Shown here piece by piece: positions 36,487-44,305 of a stretch of 64,000 bases of DNA (position 1 is the first letter of the stretch; each line of letters begins with the position of its first letter). Location of the stretch: positions 682,001-746,000 of the forward strand of contig NZ_JAAIVI010000017.1 of assembly GCF_011008905.1 (NCBI RefSeq), given 5' to 3'. Position numbers and translations under genes: made by a program. The notes beneath the pieces are model-generated. The model did not search any database. It saw only the letters and a list, made by a program, of their open reading frames with translations, and was not told the DNA's origin. The stretch is from Wenzhouxiangella sp. XN201. Its GTDB lineage: Bacteria; Pseudomonadota; Gammaproteobacteria; Xanthomonadales; Wenzhouxiangellaceae.

Positions 36487-39005
36487 TAGATCGGATCGTT
36501 GCTCCTGACATGCACGAGCAAGTGACCTTCTACTACGGTGGGCCCAATCGGCGCTCGGACCGGCCCGTCATCGAACGGGTACTTGTCGTGAATGGGGAGG
36601 AACTGGCTTGCTTTGCCGCATCGGATCGGGCGCAGTGGCAGGCACGACTGGGAGACTTGCACGAGGCCCTTGTAGCGGATGCCGCAGACCGGGTCAGGGC
36701 CATCGATTCGCTTTCCACTCCCGATCAACTGGCCCATCTCTACGCGCAGACCTGTATCAGCCTGCAGCGCGCTGCGGGACATCTCGTGCGGGTGACCGGA
36801 CGCGTTGCAACGGCCGAGCCCAATCAGTGCCGGCCGTTTTTCGAGTACGAGGAAGAACAGACTGGAGCGCAGGGCGGCGAGATTGCGCTGCAAGCGCTCA
36901 ATCTCGTCTTCAGTCAGCAGTGCCCGTCATGCCGGGACGATGGGACGGCTGAAACGGTGCCGGACGAGCTCAAGGCGCGCATCGACAATTTTCTGTCCGA
37001 TTGCAGCAGGCGAGCCATGCCGGCCGACAGCCGGGCCATCCTCGAAGCGGCCGCGGAGCGGGGCATTCCCTGCCTGCGCATGGACCGACCGCCCTACGAA
37101 CCCATCGAGGGCAGTTTCAGGCTGCGATACAACGGCCTGTTCCGCCTGGGCCATGGTCACCGCCAGCACACGGTGGACGGCACCTTTTGCGTCAGCCGGT
37201 CCGAATCGGTGTTCTCGCTGGTGCGAGATCGTTCCGCGTTGTTCGAGTGGCTGGCCGCGCAATCCGTTCCGCTGCCCGGAAACTCGCCGGGACAGTGGTG
37301 CCAGTCGGCCGTCCGGGCGGCCAAGGCCGCCGAAAGAATCGGTTATCCAGTGCGCTTGCGTGCCGGGCGTCGCGGCACAGTGCGACAGGCTCCTCGGCAA
37401 CTAGCGGACCGCGATTCGGTGCTCCGGGCAGCCCAGTTCATGATTCAGTACACGCCCGGCCTGCTGGTTCAGGCCAGCGTACCCGGCACGGCTTTCCTGC
37501 TGGTTGTTGCCGGTTGCAGGTTGATCGCGGTATTCGAACGCAACGACGAAGGCGAAGAAACCTGGCGAACCGTCGATGACTTTCATGCGTCGCTGGAGAC
37601 GCTTGCCATCGAGCTTGCCGAATCCCTGTCGGTGGGCCTGATGAGTGTCACCCTGGTTACGCCCGATATCAGGGTGCCGCTCGAACACAGCGGTGGCGCG
37701 GTCGTGGACGTGGAACTCGCGCCCCGGCTCGACCGGCTGTTCGAGCACGATGATCCGCGCCTGCACCGGGCTGCCGGCGCTTTCGTCGACTGGATCTTTC
37801 CCGATCCGGAGCAGTCGCGTATTCCCCTCATCGCGGTGACCGGTACCAACGGCAAGACCACGACATGCCGCTTTCTCGACCGCATTCTTGCCGCTGCGGG
37901 AATGACCTGCGGGCTGGCCTGTTCCGACGGTTCGTTCGTGGCGAGCCGCCAGATTTCGAATTACGAGGATGGCTTCCTGCCGGGTCATATCACTGTCCTC
38001 GACAATCCGGAGGTCGAGGCGGCCGTCCTGGAATCGACCCGCGGAGCGGCCGGTTCCACGGGCCTGGGTTTCGAACGCTGCGACGTCGCGATCTGTCTCA
38101 ATGTGACCGCCGATCACCTCAACGACTTTGTCGGCGTGCGTACGGTCGAACAGCTGGCCGAGCTCAAACGCACGATCCTCGAGCGTGCCCGCCGCGCTGT
38201 CGTCCTGTGTGCCGACGACCCGCATTGCCGAAACATGATCCGCCATTTCGAGGACCGGACCATTGGCCTGGTATCGCTGACCCGGACAGCGGCGGAACTG
38301 ACCGGGCTCGGCGGCGCCGCCTCGGCCGCTGGCGTGCTGGAAGAAGTAGACCATCGGCCCTGGCTCGTCATCCATCACCGCGGACAACGGATTCAGGTTG
38401 CGGCGGTTTCAGACATCCCCCTGGCCTTCGAGGGCGCGGCGGAACACAACGTTCTCAACGCTCTGCACGCGGCAGTGGCTGCGTACCTGACGGATATGCC
38501 GGTCAAGGCCATTGCCTGCGGTCTGTGCGCTCTCGAACCGGTCTATGAATCCGTACCGGGACGGCTGACCTTCTACCGCGAACTGCCGTTCGACGTGTGT
38601 ATGGACTACGCGCACAACCCCGCCGGCGTGCAAACGCTGTGTGATTTTGTCGACAGGCTGCCGGTTGCTGGCCGCCGCATCCTGTGCTTTTCCTGCAGCA
38701 ATGCCAACAGCAACGACTTCATTCGCGAAACCGGTGCGGCTGCGGCCGGGCGGTTCGATCACTACATCTGCAAGAATTTCAGCAAGTTGTTCGGCCGAGA
38801 ACCGCACGAAGGGCCGCGATTGCTGAGCGAGGGCCTGGCGGCGGCCGGCGTTCCCCCTGATGCCATGACCTGTATCGAATCCGAGCCCGAGGCAATCGAT
38901 GCCGCCCTGGCGATGGGCCGGCCAGGCGATCTCGTGGTCATCGTCGGCGGCAAGCGACGCGATGCGCTATGGGAGCAGATCCTCCGATGGAAAACCGAGA
39001 CTTAA
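36453..39005 (+). CDS. Cyanophycin-synthetase-like protein: intact Mur-ligase domain, degenerate ATP-grasp region
   Basis: An 850-residue protein ordered like CphA: an N-terminal domain (HLYAQTCISLQRAAGHLVR and FEYEEEQTG, residues 95-137), an ATP-grasp-like middle (about 215-430) and a C-terminal Mur ligase. The Mur part is well kept: ATP loop TGTNGKTTT at 463-471, NVTADHL at 550-556, LAELKRT near 570, CADDP and DYAHNP at 718-723. The middle lacks expected nucleotide-binding residues: GYPVRLRAGRRG stands where CphA has a VxKP-type lysine, and RDRSALFEWL where a DK..T is expected. The GDRRD-like motif of the last domain reads CSNANSND. The frame opens at GTG 36453; ATG 36510 would remove the overlap with the methyltransferase. 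It may ligate one amino acid to an acceptor. Confidence 0.75.
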   Translation: MSNAAPRTPGLIDRIVAPDMHEQVTFYYGGPNRRSDRPVIERVLVVNGEELACFAASDRAQWQARLGDLHEALVADAADRVRAIDSLSTPDQLAHLYAQTCISLQRAAGHLVRVTGRVATAEPNQCRPFFEYEEEQTGAQGGEIALQALNLVFSQQCPSCRDDGTAETVPDELKARIDNFLSDCSRRAMPADSRAILEAAAERGIPCLRMDRPPYEPIEGSFRLRYNGLFRLGHGHRQHTVDGTFCVSRSESVFSLVRDRSALFEWLAAQSVPLPGNSPGQWCQSAVRAAKAAERIGYPVRLRAGRRGTVRQAPRQLADRDSVLRAAQFMIQYTPGLLVQASVPGTAFLLVVAGCRLIAVFERNDEGEETWRTVDDFHASLETLAIELAESLSVGLMSVTLVTPDIRVPLEHSGGAVVDVELAPRLDRLFEHDDPRLHRAAGAFVDWIFPDPEQSRIPLIAVTGTNGKTTTCRFLDRILAAAGMTCGLACSDGSFVASRQISNYEDGFLPGHITVLDNPEVEAAVLESTRGAAGSTGLGFERCDVAICLNVTADHLNDFVGVRTVEQLAELKRTILERARRAVVLCADDPHCRNMIRHFEDRTIGLVSLTRTAAELTGLGGAASAAGVLEEVDHRPWLVIHHRGQRIQVAAVSDIPLAFEGAAEHNVLNALHAAVAAYLTDMPVKAIACGLCALEPVYESVPGRLTFYRELPFDVCMDYAHNPAGVQTLCDFVDRLPVAGRRILCFSCSNANSNDFIRETGAAAAGRFDHYICKNFSKLFGREPHEGPRLLSEGLAAAGVPPDAMTCIESEPEAIDAALAMGRPGDLVVIVGGKRRDALWEQILRWKTET

Positions 39006-39018
39006 AGCAGGCGGCACG

Positions 39019-39047
39019 TTGAGTCTCGCCGGATTTCGAATTATCAT
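39019..39047 (+). promoter_or_regulatory. Predicted sigma-70 promoter of tRNA-Lys
   Basis: TTGAGT and TATCAT are 17 bp apart, followed by a GC-rich discriminator (gccggc) typical of stable-RNA promoters. Transcription would start about 13 bases before the mature tRNA. Confidence 0.55.
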
Positions 39048-39066
39048 AGCCGGCTTGCTTTGATCC

Positions 39067-39141
39067 GGGCCGTTAGCTCAATGGTAGAGCAGTAGGCTTT
39101 TAACCTATTGGTTGAAGGTTCGAGTCCTTCACGGCCCACCA
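39067..39141 (+). tRNA. tRNA-Lys (anticodon UUU), CCA encoded
   Basis: A complete cloverleaf: acceptor GGGCCGT/ACGGCCC, D-stem GCTC/GAGC, anticodon stem GTAGG/CCTAT with loop CTTTTAA (anticodon TTT) and T-arm GAAGG TTCGAGT CCTTC. Discriminator A is followed by encoded CCA. The variable region contains G46. No terminator is seen before the trmB-like gene 18 bases on. Confidence 0.96.
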
Positions 39142-39159
39142 TTCCCTCCCGGCGTGCCC

Positions 39160-39807
39160 ATGATGCAGTCACGCATCCCGCAGAGCTCGCAGAGCGGACC
39201 GCACCGGCGGCTCGACGAAACCGTCCTGCGCCACTTGCGTCATCATTGGCGTTCGCCCGTTCACGACTACAGCCGCGGCGCCTTCGCCGAACTGGCCGAG
39301 TGGATCGATTCCGAACGTCCGCTGGTACTGGATTCCGGTTGTGGCACCGGTGCCTCGACCAAAGCGCTCGCGGCCAGGCACCCCGACTGTCGAGTGATCG
39401 GCGTCGACAAGAGTGCCGCCAGGCTGGGCCGAGCGCCCGAACTGCCTGACAACGCCCGCCTGATCCGCGCCGACTTGCCCGATCTATGGCGGCTGATGGG
39501 CGAAAGGGGCCGGCGAGTGGCGCATCACTACCTGCTCTACCCCAATCCCTGGCCCAAGGCGGTGCATCTGATGCGCCGCTGGCACGGCCATCCCGTATTC
39601 CCCGACCTGCTGGCACTGGCCGGTCGGCTGGTGTTGCGCAGCAACCATGCCCTGTACATCGAGGAATTTGCTCGCGCACTGTCCCTGGCCGGAGTCATCG
39701 ACGTGAAAGTGGTATCTTTTGAGACCGACGATCCGGTCAGCCCGTTCGAGCGCAAGTACCTGGCCAGCGGGCACCGGCTGTTTCAACTTACGGCAGAACT
39801 GGAGTGA
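39160..39807 (+). CDS. TrmB-like tRNA (guanine-N7)-methyltransferase family protein
   Basis: A 215-residue class I methyltransferase. LVLDSGCGTGASTKALAARHP binds SAM. HHYLLYPNPWPKAVHLMRRWHGHPVFP corresponds to the TrmB signature (usually PDPWPK..H.KRR) but is diverged. TrmB makes m7G46 in tRNA; the tRNA-Lys just upstream carries G46. The frame extends back into the tRNA, so the start was placed at the ATG pair 39160/39163. It overlaps the next gene by 4 bases. Confidence 0.78.
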   Translation: MMQSRIPQSSQSGPHRRLDETVLRHLRHHWRSPVHDYSRGAFAELAEWIDSERPLVLDSGCGTGASTKALAARHPDCRVIGVDKSAARLGRAPELPDNARLIRADLPDLWRLMGERGRRVAHHYLLYPNPWPKAVHLMRRWHGHPVFPDLLALAGRLVLRSNHALYIEEFARALSLAGVIDVKVVSFETDDPVSPFERKYLASGHRLFQLTAELE

Positions 39808-40613
39808 AGATCATGAATGCACTGCGTACAGGCAGTTTGGCGATTTCGGCCTTGTTGCTGGCCGCCCCGGCCCTGGCCGACGACAAGCTCAGGAACGTGA
39901 TCGAAAGCGACGAGCGGCCGGCGGCGGAAGCCGAACGGGACCAGTACCGCAATCCGTACGAGACGCTGACCTTCTTCGGCATCGAGCCGGACATGACGGT
40001 GATCGAGATTTCCCCGGCGGGTGGCTGGTATACCGAGATTCTCGGGCCCTATCTGGCCGAGGAGGGCAAGCTCGTTGCCGCTCACTGGAACATGGAGGCG
40101 GACGAACTGCCAAGCTACTACGAACCGGGCATGGCCAAGTACAAGGAGCGCATTTCCGCCGAACGCTTCGGCGAGGTGGAGATTATCGCTTTCGACCCGC
40201 CCGAAATGGTGAACCTGGGCGAGCCCGGATCGGCCGACATGGTGCTGACCTTCCGCAACGTGCACAGCTACGCCGGCGATGACAGCTTCCGCGACGTGGC
40301 CAAGGCCGCTTTCGAAGTGCTCAAGCCCGGCGGCGTGTTCGGCGTGGTCGGCCATCGCGCGCCAGAGGATGCGGAACACGATCCGCGTACCGGCTACATC
40401 AAGCAAAGCTGGGTCGTGGGCATCGTCGAGTCCTCCGGTTTCGTGCTGGAAGAAGCCGGTGAGGTCAACGCCAACCCGGACGACACCGCCGACCACCCCA
40501 ATGGCGTCTGGACTCTTCCGCCTAGCCTCAACGTGCCCGAAGGCGAAGACGAGGAAAAGTACCGTCAGATCGGTGAAAGCGACCGTTTCACGCTGAAATT
40601 CGTCAAACGTTAA
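39804..40613 (+). CDS. Exported methyltransferase-like protein (COG4798 type)
   Basis: 269 residues from GTG 39804, or 266 from ATG 39813. A signal peptide (ALRTGSLAISALLLAAPALA) precedes a Rossmann methyltransferase-like domain: NPYETLTFFGIEPDMTVIEISPAGGWYTEIL, MVLTFRNVHSY and FEVLKPGGVFGVVGHRA. The usual acidic GxGxG loop is replaced by ISPAGGWYT, as in this exported family. Whether it uses SAM in the periplasm is unclear. It is translationally coupled to the trmB-like gene. Confidence 0.78.
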   Translation: MKIMNALRTGSLAISALLLAAPALADDKLRNVIESDERPAAEAERDQYRNPYETLTFFGIEPDMTVIEISPAGGWYTEILGPYLAEEGKLVAAHWNMEADELPSYYEPGMAKYKERISAERFGEVEIIAFDPPEMVNLGEPGSADMVLTFRNVHSYAGDDSFRDVAKAAFEVLKPGGVFGVVGHRAPEDAEHDPRTGYIKQSWVVGIVESSGFVLEEAGEVNANPDDTADHPNGVWTLPPSLNVPEGEDEEKYRQIGESDRFTLKFVKR

Positions 40614-40640
40614 TTCGCTCGCTGCAAGAGCGAATTAACG
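40608..40640 (+). terminator. Perfect 13-bp hairpin overlapping the stop codon
   Basis: CGTTAATTCGCTC (40608-40620) pairs perfectly with GAGCGAATTAACG (40628-40640) around a 7-base loop. The stem contains the TAA stop at 40611-40613. No T-run follows, so it may be an mRNA-end stabiliser rather than a classical terminator. Confidence 0.55.
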
Positions 40641-40717
40641 TCCCGGCCGCAGCGTAGCGGAGAGCCGGGGCCTGCACCTTCCAGGTGGCTATGAGTCAGG
40701 TTTTGCCACTGCTCACC

Positions 40718-40837
40718 GTGCGAGATCCCGGCTCAAGGCCGGGATGACAGGAGGCCGGTGCGAGATCCCGGCTCAATGCTGCGATGACAGAGGGCAGGTG
40801 CGGGATCCCGGCTCAAGGCCGGGTTGACTGAAGCGTG
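40718..40837. repeat. Three tandem 40-bp units, each with an internal hairpin
   Basis: Units begin at 40718, 40758 and 40798 with GTGCG(A/G)GATCCCGGCTCAA. Units 1 and 3 contain the small palindrome CCCGGCTCAAGGCCGGG; unit 2 has lost its pairing (ATGCTGCG). The copies are contiguous with no spacers. They lie in the 271-bp gap between the exported methyltransferase-like gene and the HTH membrane protein gene. Confidence 0.85.
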
Positions 40838-40884
40838 CGTGCTAGCCTTGGGCTCAGCCCGGACTGGAAACGGAGTCAAGCGCC

Positions 40885-41967
40885 ATGAACATTCGTCCCG
40901 TTCTGACCCTGGATGAAGCGGCCGAAGTGCTGCGCGTTTCAACGGCCGATATCGAGGCCGAAATCGCCGCCGGCCGGTTGGCCGAAGTGGGTATCGGGCG
41001 TTGCCGGCGCATTCTCAGGCGTGATCTTGATGGCTTCGTCCGCACGCAGGGCAGTCGCGGGCTGCCTTGGCAGTTCCCCTGGCGGGCGGCCGTTGCGGTA
41101 ACCGCCCTTTGCGCCGGTCTGGCCTGGGCGGTGGCCGATTTTCCCTTCCCGCACTGGGCGCATATCGAGATCGGACCGCAGGAAGCATTGTTCGTCGACG
41201 ATCAGGCGGCCGGGAGCGCCGACCCGGAACAGTTCATGCCAATCAATGCACCGCTGGACTACCGCCGTTACAACAACGCACCCAATCCCGGCGACACCGG
41301 CTACACGCACACGCTGATGAGCCTGCAGCAACACAACGACGTGCCGCCGGATACCACCTCATATCCGCTGGCCTTCTTCGTCAACCTCGATACCAATCAT
41401 GATCGCGGTGATGCGGTCGGCAGCATCGTCAATCTGCGCAAGCGTGGCGCGGGCTGGGCGGCCGCCTACCACGCCGACGTGTTTGCCTACGGCTCGGGTG
41501 CCGCCATCGGCAGCAATATCGAAACCTACGACATGGGAGACGAGCGTTCCTATCTGATCGGCCTGAACGTTCAGAACAAGGCCTACACGGGCAGCGCCGG
41601 GCTGCAGGTCCAGACCGGCCCCCTTTCCGATGACCACCGATGGTGGGCACCCGGCATGGACGGCAGCTGGATGGCCGGTCTGCGCCTGGCCGGGCAGCCG
41701 GGCGCCGGCTACTACGACACCGGCATCGAATTCGACCGACACACCCACGGCCGGCGCGGGCTCTGGATGAGGGGCCAGTTCGATGTCGGCCTCGATCTCG
41801 GCACCAACTCCATTCGCATGGCCGGCGGCGTGCCGCTGGAACTGGACGGCAGAGCGGGTATCGCCCTGCGCCACAACCCCGACCTGGATCGAATCGAATT
41901 CCTGCAGGACGGGGAAGTGATTGCCTGGCTGGATACGGCAGCTCGCGGGGTCAACCTGACGCATTAA
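40885..41967 (+). CDS. Unrecognised membrane protein with N-terminal excisionase-like HTH and large exported beta-rich domain
   Basis: A 360-residue protein I cannot assign to a family. Residues 5-50 (LTLDEAAEVLRVSTADIEAEIAAGRLAEVGIG...LRRDLDGFV) look like an excisionase/MerR-type helix-turn-helix. A membrane helix follows at about 66-86. The remaining 270 residues would be outside the cytoplasm and are Gly/Asp-rich. Their end (GIEFDR... GVPLELDGRAGIALRHNPDLDRIEFLQDGE) resembles phage tail or surface beta-structure proteins. A transmembrane DNA-binding sensor is one reading; a degenerate HTH used for other binding is another. Confidence 0.65.
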   Translation: MNIRPVLTLDEAAEVLRVSTADIEAEIAAGRLAEVGIGRCRRILRRDLDGFVRTQGSRGLPWQFPWRAAVAVTALCAGLAWAVADFPFPHWAHIEIGPQEALFVDDQAAGSADPEQFMPINAPLDYRRYNNAPNPGDTGYTHTLMSLQQHNDVPPDTTSYPLAFFVNLDTNHDRGDAVGSIVNLRKRGAGWAAAYHADVFAYGSGAAIGSNIETYDMGDERSYLIGLNVQNKAYTGSAGLQVQTGPLSDDHRWWAPGMDGSWMAGLRLAGQPGAGYYDTGIEFDRHTHGRRGLWMRGQFDVGLDLGTNSIRMAGGVPLELDGRAGIALRHNPDLDRIEFLQDGEVIAWLDTAARGVNLTH

Positions 41968-42027
41968 TCCGGTTCTGCTGCCACGAACTGTGGCAGCCGT
42001 AGGCGTCATCGGCGACAATTCGTCGCC

Positions 42028-44277
42028 ATGAGTGAAATCAAACCCGTAACCGGCGACTTCGAACAGCAACCCCTGCGCACCTACGCCGAGCGCGCCTACC
42101 TCGACTACGCAATGTATGTCGTGCTTGACCGCGCCCTGCCCAACTTGTGCGACGGCCTCAAGCCCGTGCAGCGGCGCATCGTCTACGCCATGAGCGAGCT
42201 GGGGCTTTCGGCAGCTTCCAAGCACAAGAAGTCGGCCCGAACGGTCGGCGATGTGATCGGTAAATTCCATCCTCACGGCGACTCGGCCTGCTATGAGGCC
42301 ATGGTGCTGATGGCTCAGCCCTTTTCCTATCGCTATCCGCTGGTCGACGGGCAGGGCAACTTCGGCTCGCCCGACGATCCCAAGTCCTTTGCGGCCATGC
42401 GCTATACCGAGTCGCGTCTGGCGCCCTACGCGAAGAACCTGCTGGCCGAACTGGGGCAGGGCACGGTCGAGTGGGTGCCCAACTTCGACGGCACGTTGAA
42501 AGAACCCAAGTTGCTGCCCGCCCGTCTGCCCAACGTGCTCTTGAACGGCGGCCAGGGGATCGCCGTGGGCATGGCCACCGATATTCCCCCGCACAACCTG
42601 CGTGAGGTGGTCTCGGCCTGCATTCGCCTGCTCGAGGCGCCGAAGAAGACCACCGTGGCCGAGTTGTGTGAGCACATCCCGGCACCTGACTTTCCCGGTG
42701 GGCCGGAAATCATCAGCTCGAGAGAGGAGTTGCTCAACCTCTACGAAACCGGCTCCGGCGGCATCCGCCAGCGCGCCAGGTGGGAGCGGGAAGGTGAGGA
42801 AATCATCATCACGGCCCTGCCGCACCAGGCCTCGCCGGCCAAGGTGCTCGAGCAGATCGCCGGGCAGATGCAGGCCAAGAAGCTGCCCTGGGTTACCGAC
42901 CTGCGCGACGAGTCCGACCACGAGCATCCCACCCGCCTGGTCATCGTGCCGCGCAGCAACCGGGTCGACCTCGATCAGCTCATGGATCACCTGTTCGCGA
43001 CCACCGACCTGGAAAAGAGCGCACGCATGAACCTCAACGTCATCGGCCTCAACGGCCGGCCCGGCGTGCGCAATCTCAAGGACCTGTTGATCGAGTGGCT
43101 CGAATTCCGGCGTCAGACCGTCACCCGGCGCCTGGAGCACCGTCTCGACCAGGTGGTCGATCGCCTGCATATTCTCGACGGCCTGTTGATCGCCTACCTC
43201 AACATCGACGAGGTCATTCACATCATTCGCAGCGAGGACGAGCCCAAACCCGTCCTGATGGAACGCTTCGGCCTGACCGGCACCCAGGCGGAAGCCATCC
43301 TCGAACTCAAGCTACGCAACCTGGCCAAGCTCGAGGAAATGAAGATCCAGGGCGAAAAGGACAAACTCGAGGACGAGCGCAAGCAGATCGAGGAGATCCT
43401 CGATTCGCCCAAGAAACTCACTCGCCTGATTCGCGACGAACTGCTCGAAGACGCCGAGGCCTACGGCGACGAACGCCGTTCCCAGATCGTCGAACGTGCC
43501 GCCGCCCAGGCCCTGAAGGAAACCGACCTGGTTCCATCCGAGCCGGTCACCGTGGTGCTGAGCGACAACGGCTGGGTGCGCGCCGCCAAGGGCCACGATA
43601 TCAAGCCCGAGGAACTCAACTATCGCGCCGGCGACGAGTTCCTGGCCGCCGTCCGTGGCCGTAGCACGCAGACGGCCTGCTTCCTCGATTCCACCGGCCG
43701 CAGCTATTCATTGATCGCCCACGAGCTGCCCTCGGCTCGCAGCCTGGGTGAACCACTGACCGGCCGTTTCAGTCCGAAGTCCGATGCTGTCTTCCGCAGC
43801 CTGGCCATCGGCGCACCCGAAGAACGCGTGCTGCTGGCCAGTGACGCCGGCTATGGTTTCGTCACCCAGCTGGAAAACCTGCACACCCGCCAGAAGGCCG
43901 GCAAGCAGATGCTCACCGTGCCGGCCGGTTCGGACGTGCTGCCCATCGCGCCGGTGACCGAAGACGAGGAAGCCGTGATCGTCTGCGCTACCAGCGAGGG
44001 CTACCTGCTGGCCTTCTACCTGTCCGAAGTGCCTGAACTGTCCAAGGGCAAGGGCAACAAGTTGATCAATATCCCGCCCAAGGCGAAAAAGGCCGGCGAG
44101 AAGATGGCCGGCGCCATCGTCATCGCCGCCGGCGAAGACTGCCTGGTGTGGGCCGGTCAGCGCTACCTGCGGCTTGGCTGGAACGACACCGAAAACTACT
44201 GGGGCGAGCGCGCCCAGCGCGGCAAGAAGCTACCGCGGGGTTTCCAGAAGGTGACGAGGCTGACGCTGGCGGATTAA
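42028..44277 (+). CDS. parC: DNA topoisomerase IV subunit A
   Basis: A 749-residue protein of ParC length. The catalytic Tyr is in [10 protein letters not shown]. The quinolone-determining region [12 protein letters not shown] keeps Ser and Glu at the positions equivalent to E. coli S80 and E84, a sensitive-type sequence. The C-terminal beta-pinwheel has degenerate blades. It decatenates daughter chromosomes with ParE, which is not in this window. A small hairpin (41977-41997) lies just upstream. Confidence 0.96.
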   Translation: MSEIKPVTGDFEQQPLRTYAERAYLDYAMYVVLDRALPNLCDGLKPVQRRIVYAMSELGLSAASKHKKSARTVGDVIGKFHPHGDSACYEAMVLMAQPFSYRYPLVDGQGNFGSPDDPKSFAAMRYTESRLAPYAKNLLAELGQGTVEWVPNFDGTLKEPKLLPARLPNVLLNGGQGIAVGMATDIPPHNLREVVSACIRLLEAPKKTTVAELCEHIPAPDFPGGPEIISSREELLNLYETGSGGIRQRARWEREGEEIIITALPHQASPAKVLEQIAGQMQAKKLPWVTDLRDESDHEHPTRLVIVPRSNRVDLDQLMDHLFATTDLEKSARMNLNVIGLNGRPGVRNLKDLLIEWLEFRRQTVTRRLEHRLDQVVDRLHILDGLLIAYLNIDEVIHIIRSEDEPKPVLMERFGLTGTQAEAILELKLRNLAKLEEMKIQGEKDKLEDERKQIEEILDSPKKLTRLIRDELLEDAEAYGDERRSQIVERAAAQALKETDLVPSEPVTVVLSDNGWVRAAKGHDIKPEELNYRAGDEFLAAVRGRSTQTACFLDSTGRSYSLIAHELPSARSLGEPLTGRFSPKSDAVFRSLAIGAPEERVLLASDAGYGFVTQLENLHTRQKAGKQMLTVPAGSDVLPIAPVTEDEEAVIVCATSEGYLLAFYLSEVPELSKGKGNKLINIPPKAKKAGEKMAGAIVIAAGEDCLVWAGQRYLRLGWNDTENYWGERAQRGKKLPRGFQKVTRLTLAD

Positions 44278-44305
44278 GACAACCTACTGAGAGATCACAC
44301 CTAGA

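Noticed and set aside
36453-39005. Plain cyanophycin synthetase or MurE
   Set aside because: Too long for MurE, and the ATP-grasp residues expected of CphA are missing, so neither label is safe.
40718-40837. Possible CRISPR array
   Set aside because: The 40-base units are contiguous with no unique spacers, and no cas gene is nearby.
41359-43221. Minus-strand open frame of 620 codons
   Set aside because: Runs antisense through both the HTH protein gene and parC, so it cannot be a real conserved protein.
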